32,305 bases of DNA from Lachnospiraceae bacterium (GCA_900168235.1 FUZG01000019.1:1-32305), one strand, 5' to 3'; numbered from the stretch's first letter, positions 9,106 to 18,189 are shown. Notes: generated from the sequence alone by a model not told the origin. Program-made: numbers and translations.

Positions 9106-10089
9106 TTAGAAATTATTGTGAATATCAAAGATAGGATAGCCGTACTTATCCCAGTGGATCTCCATGCGGTAAGTATGACGGTTAGGATCATAGAGCGGAT
9201 CGCCCTCGATCTCGTCGTACTGTCGTGCGTGATAGATCACAACGTCTGTTTCACTGCCATCGTCTTCTGTGATAGTGGTAAATGAATTATGACCGGGACC
9301 GAGGATACCGAGATCCATATCTGTGCTGAGCACAGGAAGACGTGATTTTATCCATGCGTGCGGATCAAGTATCTCGTCATCTTCGGATATGGACAGGAGA
9401 CCTACGGCATAGCATACACCTGTGGAACTTGCAGAATAGGTCATAAATATCCTTCCATCATGCTTTAATATTCCGGGACCTTCATTAACCCAGAAACCGA
9501 TGCGTTCCCAGTCGAAGTCGGGAGCGGTGAGCAAAGTCTGGGGAGTCTTTAATCTTGTTGCAGATTCCATCTCTGCGATGTAGAGGTTAGAGATCTTCTT
9601 TCCGATGTTTACTTTTTCTGCCCAGATCGCATACCAGTGACCCTTGTTTTCAAAAACAGTCATATCAAGAGAGAAGTCATTAAAGGAAAAATCATCTTCA
9701 TCACATCTCTGCATCTGACCGCATTCTTCCCACTCGTCATTCATTGGGTCTGAGCCCTTGCAGTGAAGGACGTAAGGGCGGAGAGCCCATATATCATCAA
9801 CATCACTTGCAGCAAAGTAGATATACCATTCATCGAAGATCTTATGGATCTCAGGAGCCCAGATATGCTGGCTCATGATACCTTTCTCATGTTTTACCCA
9901 TATTGTTTTTTCTGATGCGGTCTTTAATCTGTCAAGGGAATCACTCCTGCGAAGGGCTATTCTGTCATATTCCGGCACAGAAGCTGTGAAAAGGTAGCGC
10001 CCCTCGTCATCTCTCGTCACGTATGGATCTGCCCTTTGGAAGATAAAGGGATCATTATATGTAGTCTTTTTATAATTATGCTGATTCAT
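9106..10089 (-). CDS. Cytoplasmic GH43-family glycosidase, probable exo-acting alpha-L-arabinofuranosidase
   Basis: The 327-residue protein without a signal peptide matches a single five-bladed GH43 propeller. The three catalytic carboxylates are visible: Asp21 in RADPYV (base), Asp142 in SLDMTVF (pKa modulator) and Glu203 in VNEGPG (acid). The WAPEIH motif at 77-82 is also typical. It would cut terminal arabinose (or xylose) from imported oligosaccharides. The gene context of two GH51 arabinofuranosidases favours arabinose, but this is inference. A GGAG site precedes the ATG. The gene lies 52 bases downstream of the ArsR-type regulator and is probably co-transcribed with it. No T-rich terminator follows; the structured repeat begins directly after the stop. 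Confidence 0.9.
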   Translation of the reverse strand: MNQHNYKKTTYNDPFIFQRADPYVTRDDEGRYLFTASVPEYDRIALRRSDSLDRLKTASEKTIWVKHEKGIMSQHIWAPEIHKIFDEWYIYFAASDVDDIWALRPYVLHCKGSDPMNDEWEECGQMQRCDEDDFSFNDFSLDMTVFENKGHWYAIWAEKVNIGKKISNLYIAEMESATRLKTPQTLLTAPDFDWERIGFWVNEGPGILKHDGRIFMTYSASSTGVCYAVGLLSISEDDEILDPHAWIKSRLPVLSTDMDLGILGPGHNSFTTITEDDGSETDVVIYHARQYDEIEGDPLYDPNRHTYRMEIHWDKYGYPIFDIHNNF

Positions 10090-10141
10090 GTTATTCTCCG
10101 TTTGCTGATTTTTCGAAAGTATTCCTGATCAATAGAGACAG

Positions 10142-11131
10142 TCAGTTTCCTGTATTCCTTGACTGCTCGTTATACTGGCGGCGTGACTCGTTTTCTGTCT
10201 CAGATGGATTAAGGGAAACAGGACTGTAGTTTATCATTACATCGATGTCCTGATTGTAGTTGCCGAATGAGCGTCCGAAAATCGTAAGACCGCCTATGTG
10301 CTCGGCGTGATCCGGAACAGCGATCTTGAATTTTAATAAACTCTTATCCGTCAGATTAAAATCGTCTATCGTGATGTCTGATTTTTTGAGTCCGTCAATA
10401 AATGTTCCTCTCTTATTTATCTGGAGCATCTTCAGGAGACCATACTGATTCCAGTTTCTAAACCACCAGTCCGGTGTAAGTGCGCCCTGTACTATGCCGA
10501 AGTCGCCGGGGCTTGTCCAGGTAGCTACTTCCTTATTATTTAGATAAAAGTAAATATCAGAAGGCCAGTTCTCGTTAAAGCCCGGAGCTTCGCTTGAGAT
10601 CTCGAATGAGAGAGTAAGCTCATCCACTTTATTACCGTAAGGGATAAAGTTCGGAATCGGATATTCCACGTATCCTTTGGTAAACCACAGTATATCTGCA
10701 TCGAATCTTTCATTAGAAGCGAAATATCTATTATCGTCAACTTCACCTATCACATGAGCGGAGCTTGCAAGACCGCAGGTCGGGAACACATCCCAATCGG
10801 AATAGTGACCTACTTTAACGGAAGTGTGATATACGTTGCTGCTTCTGTTCGGAAGGTTAAGCTCGATCAGGATCTTGTCCTGATTCACAGAGCATATCTT
10901 CTGATTGCCATGTCCTGAGGGTTCGGTCGCTGTTCCGATGATCCCGCAGTCTTCCAGTTTCTTTATATGTGCAGTAAGAGCTCCGTTTGTGATATTCAGC
11001 TGTGATGCAAGTTCGTTCATATTCATCCGGTTGTTGTTCTCCAGCAGGATTTCTATGATACGTACCCGGACATCGGAACCTAATGCCTTGAATATCTCAA
11101 GTCCCTCTCTGACAGTGTTGATATGAAGCAT
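10142..11131 (-). CDS. ArsR-type winged-helix regulator with a C-terminal beta-rich (putative sensor) domain
   Basis: Residues about 8-85 form a winged helix-turn-helix (FKALGSDVRVRIIEILL, then LASQLNITNGALTAHIKKLE). The remaining 240 residues are not part of classical ArsR proteins. They carry many alternating hydrophobic strands and aromatic residues (for example DWWFRNWNQYG) and suggest a carbohydrate-binding beta-sandwich. No CxC metal site is seen in the HTH, so metal sensing is unlikely. The divergent arabinoside transporter and the downstream GH43 suggest it senses an arabinose-containing sugar and controls both transcripts; this is inference. The ribosome site GGAG and a TTGGCA-N17-TAAAGT promoter overlapped by an inverted repeat support the start and autoregulation. 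The C-terminal 25 residues look disordered. Confidence 0.85.
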   Translation of the reverse strand: MLHINTVREGLEIFKALGSDVRVRIIEILLENNNRMNMNELASQLNITNGALTAHIKKLEDCGIIGTATEPSGHGNQKICSVNQDKILIELNLPNRSSNVYHTSVKVGHYSDWDVFPTCGLASSAHVIGEVDDNRYFASNERFDADILWFTKGYVEYPIPNFIPYGNKVDELTLSFEISSEAPGFNENWPSDIYFYLNNKEVATWTSPGDFGIVQGALTPDWWFRNWNQYGLLKMLQINKRGTFIDGLKKSDITIDDFNLTDKSLLKFKIAVPDHAEHIGGLTIFGRSFGNYNQDIDVMINYSPVSLNPSETENESRRQYNEQSRNTGN

Positions 11132-11166
11132 TTTTCTCCATTCCCCCTCGATCGATTGTTGTTACA

Positions 11167-11205
11167 TACAACTTTACTAAGAATCATGTTCAATGCCAAG
11201 TTGTA
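11167..11205. promoter_or_regulatory. Inverted repeat over the regulator promoter (candidate operator)
   Basis: Perfect 8-base arms tacaactt (11167-11174) and aagttgta (11198-11205) are 31 bases apart centre to centre, about three DNA turns. They overlap the -10 and -35 of the minus-strand promoter, the layout expected for autoregulation. Confidence 0.5.
11171..11199 (-). promoter_or_regulatory. Sigma-A promoter of the ArsR-type regulator and GH43
   Basis: On the minus strand TTGGCA (11199-11194) and TAAAGT (11176-11171) are separated by 17 bases. Transcription would begin near 11164, about 33 bases before the ATG at 11131. Confidence 0.6.
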
Positions 11206-11245
11206 AACACCTATCTTATTTTTATCACATTATTTTAGAAAAATC

Positions 11246-11427
11246 AAAACTAAATTCGATAAAACTAAAATAAATATTGACACTACTTGTCATTGACTGT
11301 ATATTATGTCTATGAGATGCAAGGGTTTCCAAGAAATCATAGTCATGTTGTATAGTTGTTTCGGAGTTGATCCGAATGATTATCGATAAAAGTAAATAAG
11401 ACTAAATAATTTCAAAAGAAACTAAAA
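11246..11427 (+). repeat. Four AACTAAA-type direct repeats around the transporter promoter
   Basis: Copies of A-A-R/A-A-C-T-A-A-A occur at 11246-11255, 11261-11270, 11398-11407 and 11418-11427: one pair just upstream of the -35 and one pair shortly before the ribosome site. They could be binding half-sites, but the region is A-rich and chance is possible. The 5' UTR also holds a hairpin (11360-11365 with 11371-11376) and the palindrome TTATCGATAA at 11380-11389. Confidence 0.4.
11277..11305 (+). promoter_or_regulatory. Strong sigma-A promoter of the arabinoside transporter operon
   Basis: A perfect -35 TTGACA (11277-11282) is followed by a 17-base spacer and TATATT (11300-11305). The start near 11312 leaves a long 5' UTR of about 148 bases before the ATG at 11460, which gives room for regulation. 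Confidence 0.85.
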
Positions 11428-11459
11428 TACATCGTGAAGACTCTTAAGGAGGGTACATT

Positions 11460-12869
11460 ATGAAAAGAAAATTACTTAGTACGCTTATGGCAGGCGTGCT
11501 GGCAGCTTCAATGCTGACAGGATGTGCAAGCGCAGCAGCTACAGACAGCGAAGCAGCTCCCACATCCGAGGACGGAGAAGCAGCAACAGAGGCTGAGGCT
11601 TCTGCAGAAGCTGTTACAACAGAGGGTGATCCGAATGGTACACACATGGAGATGTGGTCATTCGTTGAAGCTCACAATACTTTCTATGCAAAGATGCTGC
11701 AGAAGTGGAATGAGCAGAACCCGGACAGAACGATCGAGATCACATTTACTACATATCCTTATGCTGATATGCATCAGAAACTCCTGATGTCACTTCAGGG
11801 CGGCGAGGGTGCTCCGGATCTCTGCGACGTTGAGATGGGTCAGGTTCCGAATATCTACGAAGGACTTGATACATGGCTTCAGCCTCTCGACGATGCTATG
11901 GCACCTTATGCAGCAGACATGCTGACATCCAGACTCGATGCTTACAAGGGTTCTGACGGAAAGCAGTACGGCGCACCGTTCCACGTTGGTGCAACAGTTA
12001 TGTACTACAACCTGGCAGCAATGGAAGAGGCAGGACTTTCCCAGGCTGATATCGATGCAGTAGTTACTTGGGATGACTGGAAGGCACTTGGAAAGAAGTA
12101 TCTGGATGCCATCGGAAATCCTGACGGAAAGTACTGGACATCAGTTGATACAGGCGGATGTGACTGGCAGTGGATCGCTATGGCTGAGTACGGCGAAGAC
12201 TGGACAGGCGGATTTGAAAACAAGGCAAATGTTGAACTTGAGTCTATCAAGAAAATGTGCCAGTTCGAGCAGGATATGCTGAACGAAGGAATCGCAGAGG
12301 TTTCTCCTGACGGACACACAGATCTTGAGGCAGGTTATCAGAATATCCTCGATCACAACATCGTAGCATTCCCGAAGGCTATGTGGTACATGTCCAGATT
12401 CACAAACTACATGCCGGAAGAAGCAGGAAACTGGTATATCGCAAAGTGCCCTGTATTTGAAGCTGGTCAGAATTGCTCCGTAGGTATTGGCGGAACAGGC
12501 ACAGTTGTTACAAAGCAGTCTTCTGATGCTGAACTTGCAGCAGATTTCCTCTGCTTCGCAAAGATGTCTCCTGAAGGTGAGCAGATGATCTGGGAGGATC
12601 TCGGATTTGATGTCTGCAACACTTCTCTCTGGACAGACGATGCTTTCGCACACGATGACAACAACCAGTACAACAAGTTCTTCCGTAACTATCCTTACGA
12701 TGTTCTTGCAGAGATCAAGGATCAGATCGGAACAGTTATGACAGTTTCTATTTCTCCGACTATCAACGAGTACATGTGCAACACAACTCTGAATGAGATG
12801 TTCGAGGATAATATGAGCGTAGATGATGCTCTTGCAGAGGCACAGGGCGCTATCGAGCTTGAGGAGTAA
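11460..12869 (+). CDS. Sugar ABC transporter substrate-binding lipoprotein (CUT1 family)
   Basis: The 469-residue protein starts with a lipoprotein signal peptide and lipobox LTGC (Cys22). A Ser/Thr/Glu/Ala-rich tether of about 30 residues follows, then a periplasmic-binding-protein type 1 extracellular domain (opening strand MEMWSFVEAHNTFYAKML). It would be anchored outside the membrane and deliver oligosaccharides to the two downstream permeases. The AAGGAGG site lies seven bases before the ATG. It is the first gene of an operon running to 18185. The GH51 and GH43 neighbours suggest arabino-oligosaccharides as ligand; this is inference. The ligand-binding residues cannot be assigned by eye. 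Confidence 0.95.
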   Translation: MKRKLLSTLMAGVLAASMLTGCASAAATDSEAAPTSEDGEAATEAEASAEAVTTEGDPNGTHMEMWSFVEAHNTFYAKMLQKWNEQNPDRTIEITFTTYPYADMHQKLLMSLQGGEGAPDLCDVEMGQVPNIYEGLDTWLQPLDDAMAPYAADMLTSRLDAYKGSDGKQYGAPFHVGATVMYYNLAAMEEAGLSQADIDAVVTWDDWKALGKKYLDAIGNPDGKYWTSVDTGGCDWQWIAMAEYGEDWTGGFENKANVELESIKKMCQFEQDMLNEGIAEVSPDGHTDLEAGYQNILDHNIVAFPKAMWYMSRFTNYMPEEAGNWYIAKCPVFEAGQNCSVGIGGTGTVVTKQSSDAELAADFLCFAKMSPEGEQMIWEDLGFDVCNTSLWTDDAFAHDDNNQYNKFFRNYPYDVLAEIKDQIGTVMTVSISPTINEYMCNTTLNEMFEDNMSVDDALAEAQGAIELEE

Positions 12870-12914
12870 GCTTAACGGCAGATTCTTTTTAACAAAAATG
12901 GATTGATTAGAGTG

Positions 12915-12949
12915 AGGATGTCCCGGAGCTCTGGCTTTTGGGACATCCT
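12915..12949 (+). promoter_or_regulatory. Intercistronic hairpin between binding protein and permeases
   Basis: A perfect 10-bp stem aggatgtccc (12915-12924) with gggacatcct (12940-12949) lies in the 132-base gap between the binding-protein gene and the permease start. No strong T-run follows, so partial termination or RNA stabilisation of the upstream gene is more likely than full termination. Confidence 0.75.
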
Positions 12950-13001
12950 GTTATATTTAGGGATAAGCCGGAGTGGCTGTCCGGAAGAGGAACGACGCTT
13001 T

Positions 13002-13901
13002 ATGAAGAGAAAAAGCAGCTTTTTATATTCACAGAAGGCAGCACCATTTGTGTTCGTGCTTCCCTTTGTTTTAACATTCACTATTTTCTGGGTTTATCCG
13101 CTGATATCCGCATTTGTTATGTCCACACAGGATATTGGTGCAGTTACCCGCAATTTTATCGGATTAAAAAATTACACAAAACTTCTGAAGGATTCTGTAT
13201 TCCATACAGCAGTTGCAAACAGTTTTGAATATATGGTTCTGACCTGTGCGCTCCTGATCCCCTTCCCAATGCTTTATGCCGTACTTCTTGACAGCAATCT
13301 CGTCAAGGCAAAAGGTGTCTGGAAAGCCCTTATGTATGTACCGGCACTTACTTCTGTAGTAATCTCAGGTACCCTGTTCCGCTTAATGTTCACAGAGTAC
13401 AGAACAGGTCAGATGAATATTCTTCTGGCACTGATCGGACTTCCTGCATTTAAGTGGCTCAAGGTCAAATGGACTTCGGAAATTGCACTGCTGGTTCTGT
13501 GCTGCTGGAGATGGACAGGTGTTAATACCCTGTATTTCATGTCAGGCCTCAAATCTATCGATAAGGGTCTCTACGAGGCAGGTTCCATCGACGGAGCAAA
13601 TAGATGGCAGTTGTTCAGATATATAACAATTCCGCTTCTCAAACCTACAACGATATATGTACTTACGATCTCTATTTACGCAGGTCTTTCGATGTTCCTT
13701 GAGTCATTTATGCTCTGGGCAGGAAACGACTCACCGAAAAATATAGGTCTTACCATCGTAGGTTATCTCTACAAGAGAGGCATACAGAAAAATGATATGG
13801 GCTATGCCTGCGCGGTTGGTGTAGTTCTTTTGGTACTTGCAATGATCATTAACTTTACACAGCTTATCATCAACGGACAGTTCAGAAAGGAGGAAAAGTA
13901 A
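13002..13901 (+). CDS. Sugar ABC transporter permease (CUT1, MalF-like)
   Basis: The first permease of the arabinoside system has 299 residues, six predicted helices and an EAA loop YEAGSIDGANRWQLF followed by IPLLKPT near residues 190-220. The frame is open back to 12903, but that extension would translate the intercistronic hairpin. The ATG at 13002 has a GAGGAA site and gives a normal MalF-type N-terminus (MKRKSSFLYSQKAAP), so I chose it. The gene is followed after one base by the second permease. No ATPase gene is in the operon. Confidence 0.93.
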   Translation: MKRKSSFLYSQKAAPFVFVLPFVLTFTIFWVYPLISAFVMSTQDIGAVTRNFIGLKNYTKLLKDSVFHTAVANSFEYMVLTCALLIPFPMLYAVLLDSNLVKAKGVWKALMYVPALTSVVISGTLFRLMFTEYRTGQMNILLALIGLPAFKWLKVKWTSEIALLVLCCWRWTGVNTLYFMSGLKSIDKGLYEAGSIDGANRWQLFRYITIPLLKPTTIYVLTISIYAGLSMFLESFMLWAGNDSPKNIGLTIVGYLYKRGIQKNDMGYACAVGVVLLVLAMIINFTQLIINGQFRKEEK

Positions 13902-13902
13902 T

Positions 13903-14805
13903 ATGTCAGAAGTCGCAGCTGCAGTTGCATCTAAAAAAGTTGCAGAAAAAAACTCGGGAAATACAGCAGTTAAGAGCATTATGAGCGTAGTCTGCACAGG
14001 ATTTTTTCTCCTTTTGAGCTCGGTTTTGGTATACCCCCTGCTCTGCGGACTGGTAGCATCTTTCCGCCCCGGTCGTGAGCTTATACGACGTGGCCTTGCA
14101 CTGAACCTTGACCCGAAAGAAATGTCTCTCGGAAATTATTTGTACCTTTTCGCAAGTAATGCTGATGCAAAAAAATACTGGATGTGGTTCAAGAACTCAA
14201 TGGTCCTGACGCTGGTTACAGTGTTCCTGACACTTATCGTATGCTATTTCGTAGCTTACGGAGTGACAATGTACAAGACAAAGCTCGGTGCTGTGATCTA
14301 CATTCTTGTCATCGCAACGATGATGGTTCCATTTGAGATCCTTATGATGCCGCTTTATCAGGAAATGATCGACATCAAGCTTATCGATACTATGGCAGGT
14401 GTCATAGTTCCGGGGCTCTGCGCTGCAAGTACGATATTCTTCTTCCATCAGTATATGATTTCGCTTCCAAAGGATCTTTTGGATGCAGGCCGTATCGATG
14501 GTGCAAATGAGTATTACATCGCAGTCCGCATCATGATGCCGATCTGCAAGCCTGCATTTTCTGCAATGGCTATTCTCTGTGCCATGGGTTCATGGAACAA
14601 CATGCTCTGGCCTCTCATGGTTTTCAGAAGTGCACATAAATTTACACTTACCATCGGACTCAATACACTGCTCACGCCTTACGGAAATAACTATGATGTC
14701 CTGATCGCAGGCTCGATGCTCGCGATAGTTCCTATCATGGCAGTATTCCTTATTTTCCAGAGATATATTATCGACGGTATCACAACAGGCGCAGTTAAGG
14801 GCTGA
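13903..14805 (+). CDS. Sugar ABC transporter permease (CUT1, MalG-like)
   Basis: The second permease has 300 residues, a 20-residue Ala/Lys-rich N-terminus, six predicted helices and the EAA loop LDAGRIDGANEYYIA followed by IMMPICKPAF near residues 200-225. The C-terminus GITTGAVKG closely resembles that of the other MalG-like permease in this window. An AAAGGAGG site lies within the end of the preceding gene, so translation is coupled. Confidence 0.93.
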   Translation: MSEVAAAVASKKVAEKNSGNTAVKSIMSVVCTGFFLLLSSVLVYPLLCGLVASFRPGRELIRRGLALNLDPKEMSLGNYLYLFASNADAKKYWMWFKNSMVLTLVTVFLTLIVCYFVAYGVTMYKTKLGAVIYILVIATMMVPFEILMMPLYQEMIDIKLIDTMAGVIVPGLCAASTIFFFHQYMISLPKDLLDAGRIDGANEYYIAVRIMMPICKPAFSAMAILCAMGSWNNMLWPLMVFRSAHKFTLTIGLNTLLTPYGNNYDVLIAGSMLAIVPIMAVFLIFQRYIIDGITTGAVKG

Positions 14806-14826
14806 TCGGGTTAAAAGCATCATTTT

Positions 14827-14850
14827 TGCCGGGAGGCACATGATCCGGCA
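14827..14850 (+). promoter_or_regulatory. Short hairpin directly before the first GH51 ribosome site
   Basis: tgccgg (14827-14832) pairs with ccggca (14845-14850), and the AGGAGG site starts at the next base. It may separate expression of the transport genes from the enzyme genes. Confidence 0.45.
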
Positions 14851-14862
14851 GGAGGAGATATT

Positions 14863-16383
14863 ATGGCAGAAATTACAAAGATGGTCGTTGATAAGGACTA
14901 TGTGATCTCAAAGATCGACGACCGTATCTATGGTTCATTTATAGAGCATCTCGGACGCGCAGTTTATAACGGCATTTATCAGCCGGGACATCCTGCGGCA
15001 GACGAGATGGGATTCAGAAAAGATGTCATTGAGCTCGTAAAAGAGCTGAATGTTCCCATCGTTCGTTATCCGGGTGGAAATTTTGTAAGCAATTTCCGCT
15101 GGGAGGATTCAGTGGGTCCAAGAGAAGAGAGACGTACAAGACTCGATCTCGCATGGAGAACACTTGAGCCGAATGAGATCGGTATCAATGAATTCACAAA
15201 GTGGGCAAAAAAGGCAAATACAGACATCATGATGGCAGTGAACCTCGGAACCCGCGGAACTGCCGATGCCCTGAATCTCCTTGAGTATTGCAACCTTGAT
15301 ACAAACAGCTACTACGCAGATCTTCGCCGCAGACACGGTGACAAGGATCCTTACAATATCAAGCTCTGGTGCATGGGCAACGAGATGGACGGTCCCTGGC
15401 AGATGGGACATAAAAATGCACATGAGTATGGACGTCTCGCAGCAGAGACTGCAAAGGCAATGAAGGCGATGGATCACTCCATTGAGACAGTTGTATGCGG
15501 TTCATCATTTGTAGGAATGCCTACATTCGGAAGCTGGGAAGCAGGAGTGCTTGATGAAGCCTATGATTACGTGGATTACGTATCACTTCACCAGTACTGG
15601 GGCAACCAGAAAAATGATACTGCTGATTTCTTCGCAGTGACAGATGATCTGGAATTTTTCCTTAGAAGCGTCATTGCAACCTGTGATTACGTAAAGGGAA
15701 AGAAGCACGGCAAAAAGGATATCAACCTGTCTTTCGATGAGTGGAATGTATGGTTCCATTCAAATGAGCAGGATAACGAAGATATGGAGAAACTCCCCTG
15801 GAGACTGCATCCGCACCTTCTTGAGGATCACTACACATACGAGGATGCCATCGTTGACGGTCTTGCTCTCATCAAGTTCCTTCAGCACGCAGACCGCGTA
15901 AAGGTTGCATGCCTTGCGCAGCTCGTAAATGTTATCGCTCCTATCATGACAGAGGATGACGGTCCTGCCTGGAGACAGACTATTTTCTATCCTTTCTATC
16001 TCGTATCAAAGTACGGCAGAGGCTATGCGCTCCAGCCTGTTATAAAGGGCGGAGACCACGCGACAAGCACTCACGACCATGTAACAGATATCGAGGCAGT
16101 TCCGGTCTATGATCCTGAAAAGGAGCGCATTGCGATCTTTGCAGTAAACAGAAATGTTGATGAGGATGTACAGTTTGAAGTAGATCTTCGCGGATTTGAA
16201 GAATATAAAGTCACAGAATTTTATGCATTGGAAGGCACAGATATGAAGGCTGTGAACTCTGCTTTAGGAGAAAATGTAAAGCCTGTAAAGAGATCTGATG
16301 CCAAACTTGACAGCGGTGTTATGACAACAGTTCTTAAGCCTGCTTCATTCAATGTTATCATCCTGGATAAGAGGGAGAACTGA
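14863..16383 (+). CDS. abfA: GH51 alpha-L-arabinofuranosidase (AbfA type)
   Basis: The 506-residue protein without a signal peptide is a cytoplasmic retaining arabinofuranosidase that releases L-arabinose from imported arabino-oligosaccharides. A (beta/alpha)8 barrel is followed by a C-terminal beta domain (about 385-506). Acid/base Glu174 sits in [12 protein letters not shown] and nucleophile Glu293 in DEWNVWF, almost the same positions as Glu175 and Glu294 of the well studied Geobacillus AbfA. The N-terminal sequence [18 protein letters not shown] is a family hallmark. The stop overlaps the next start (TGATG), showing translational coupling. The symbol reflects family similarity, not proven orthology. 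Confidence 0.95.
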   Translation: MAEITKMVVDKDYVISKIDDRIYGSFIEHLGRAVYNGIYQPGHPAADEMGFRKDVIELVKELNVPIVRYPGGNFVSNFRWEDSVGPREERRTRLDLAWRTLEPNEIGINEFTKWAKKANTDIMMAVNLGTRGTADALNLLEYCNLDTNSYYADLRRRHGDKDPYNIKLWCMGNEMDGPWQMGHKNAHEYGRLAAETAKAMKAMDHSIETVVCGSSFVGMPTFGSWEAGVLDEAYDYVDYVSLHQYWGNQKNDTADFFAVTDDLEFFLRSVIATCDYVKGKKHGKKDINLSFDEWNVWFHSNEQDNEDMEKLPWRLHPHLLEDHYTYEDAIVDGLALIKFLQHADRVKVACLAQLVNVIAPIMTEDDGPAWRQTIFYPFYLVSKYGRGYALQPVIKGGDHATSTHDHVTDIEAVPVYDPEKERIAIFAVNRNVDEDVQFEVDLRGFEEYKVTEFYALEGTDMKAVNSALGENVKPVKRSDAKLDSGVMTTVLKPASFNVIILDKREN

Positions 16384-17888
16384 TGGCAAAGCTTGTAATA
16401 AACAGAAAAAAGACCCTTGGACACATAAATCCTGAGATACAGGGACAGTTTTCAGAGCACCTTGGGCGCGGAATCTATGAAGGTATCTTCGTAAAGGAGG
16501 ACTCAGGCATCCCCAATAAAAACGGTATGCGTACGGATGTAGTGGAAGCACTTAAAAAAGTTAAAGTTCCGCTCCTTCGCTGGCCCGGCGGATGCTTCGC
16601 GGATGAGTACCACTGGAAGGATGGTATCGGTCCTAAGGAAGAAAGAAAAAAGATAGTTAATACTAACTGGGGCGGTGTCACAGAAGACAACAGCTTCGGT
16701 ACTCATGAATTTTTTGAACTCACGGAGCAGCTTGGCTGCAAAACCTACGTTAATGGAAATGTAGGCTCCGGTACAGTACAGGAAATGTCCGAATGGATCG
16801 AATATATGACATTTGACGGCGTTTCACCCATGGCTGAACTCAGAAAAAAGAACGGCCATGAGAAGCCGTGGAGAGTAGACTACTTTGGAGTCGGAAATGA
16901 AAACTGGGGCTGCGGCGGAAATATGACGCCGGAGTACTATGCAAACCTCTATCGCCGTTATCAGACCTTCGTTCGTCAATATGATCCGGAAAAACCGATC
17001 AAAAAGATCTGCGGCGGCCCAAATGTAGCCGACACCTTCTGGACAGAGGGTGTTCTCTCCACCTGCTTTAAGGCTCCATGTCCGGACTTTGTCCACGGTT
17101 TCATGGATGGTCTGAGCATGCATTATTATGTACATCCGGGCGGATGGGAGAATAAGGGAAGTGCAACGGATTTTGATGAATCCGAGTACTTTGAGTCCAT
17201 GAAAAAGGCTCTCTATATCGAGGACCTAATCAATCTTCACGGTCAGATCCTTGATAGCTACGACCCTGAGAAAAAGATCGGCATGATCGTCGATGAATGG
17301 GGCGAGTGGTGCGCAGTAGAGCCCGGAACAAATCCCGGATTCCTTTACCAGCAGAACACCATGAGAGATGCGCTTGTGGCAGCGGTTTCACTTAATATTT
17401 TCAATAATCACTGCGACCGCGTAAAGATGGCATGTCTTGCCCAGATGGTAAATGTTATCCAGTCCCTTATCCTCACAGAGGGCGACAGGATGGTACTTAC
17501 ACCCACATATCATGTTTTTGATATGTATAAAGAGCATCAGGATGCAGAGCTCCTTGACAGCACTCTTACAGGAAATGAAGTTATCGGAACTGTAGAAAAT
17601 GCAGTTCCTGCGCTGCAGTACTCTGTATCTGAAAAAGACGGAAAAGTTACTCTTACCATTGCAAATATGGATCTTGAAAACAGCTATCCTCTTAGTGTTC
17701 AGCTAGAGGGTGAAACTGCAAAGAGTGTTTCGGCATCGATACTCTCCGGGGAAGTTCACGACAAAAATACATTTGATGAACCGGATGCGGTTGTAAAGAA
17801 AGCATTTAACGGTGTGACGGTAAAAGGAGACAGCGCGGAATTAACTATCCCGCCTTGCAGCATCATCGCACTTCAGATCGTCGCATGA
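16383..17888 (+). CDS. GH51 alpha-L-arabinofuranosidase, second subtype
   Basis: The 501-residue cytoplasmic enzyme belongs to the same family as its upstream neighbour but is clearly diverged. The acid/base motif reads [10 protein letters not shown] (Glu173) and the nucleophile motif VDEWGEWC (Glu305). The N-terminus [20 protein letters not shown] is typical of the family. The C-terminal beta domain ends in [11 protein letters not shown]. The differing loops around the acid/base suggest a different linkage or chain-length preference from the first GH51; this is inference. The ATG overlaps the preceding TGA by one base, with GAGGGAG-like bases before it. Confidence 0.94.
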   Translation: MAKLVINRKKTLGHINPEIQGQFSEHLGRGIYEGIFVKEDSGIPNKNGMRTDVVEALKKVKVPLLRWPGGCFADEYHWKDGIGPKEERKKIVNTNWGGVTEDNSFGTHEFFELTEQLGCKTYVNGNVGSGTVQEMSEWIEYMTFDGVSPMAELRKKNGHEKPWRVDYFGVGNENWGCGGNMTPEYYANLYRRYQTFVRQYDPEKPIKKICGGPNVADTFWTEGVLSTCFKAPCPDFVHGFMDGLSMHYYVHPGGWENKGSATDFDESEYFESMKKALYIEDLINLHGQILDSYDPEKKIGMIVDEWGEWCAVEPGTNPGFLYQQNTMRDALVAAVSLNIFNNHCDRVKMACLAQMVNVIQSLILTEGDRMVLTPTYHVFDMYKEHQDAELLDSTLTGNEVIGTVENAVPALQYSVSEKDGKVTLTIANMDLENSYPLSVQLEGETAKSVSASILSGEVHDKNTFDEPDAVVKKAFNGVTVKGDSAELTIPPCSIIALQIVA

Positions 17889-17912
17889 TCCCATTGGAGG
17901 AAAAGTGACGAA

Positions 17913-18185
17913 ATGAATATCATGGAAGTTAATGCAAATCCCAGAAACCGGTGCTACCGCTGTCTTTTGGAAGAGATAGATCCTGTATCCTATGAAAGAG
18001 ATATACGAAGGATACTCGATATGATGAGACCCGGAGAAAAAGTCCATGAGAACCTTTATCAGATGCGTCTCGATACCTGCCGTCAGTGCGAGTATCTAAA
18101 TAACGGCACCTGCACTGCATGCGGCTGCTACGTGGAGTTACGTGCAGCAGGCCTGCAGAGCAGATGCCCGTATAAAAACTGGTGA
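17913..18185 (+). CDS. Small Cys-rich probable zinc-binding protein (DUF6171-like)
   Basis: The 90-residue protein has paired cysteines: CYRC near residue 11, CRQC near 60 and CTACGC near 70, then a final CPYKNW. The tail with CGCYVELRA matches what I recall of the DUF6171 family. The Cys pairs suggest one or two zinc sites. No function is known to me. It is the last gene of the arabinoside operon, 24 bases after the GH51 stop, with a GGAGG site at a rather long 12-base spacing. Its stop lies only four bases from the end of the convergent response-regulator gene, so there is no room for a terminator between them. Confidence 0.75.
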   Translation: MNIMEVNANPRNRCYRCLLEEIDPVSYERDIRRILDMMRPGEKVHENLYQMRLDTCRQCEYLNNGTCTACGCYVELRAAGLQSRCPYKNW

Positions 18186-18189
18186 ATGT

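Noticed and set aside
12141-12653. 170-codon open frame opposite the binding-protein gene
   Set aside because: It is a shadow of a well supported lipoprotein gene, Cys-rich in a way typical of antisense frames, with no ribosome site.
12903-13001. 33-residue N-terminal extension of the first arabinoside permease
   Set aside because: It overlaps the intercistronic hairpin, lacks a good ribosome site and does not look like a permease N-terminus.
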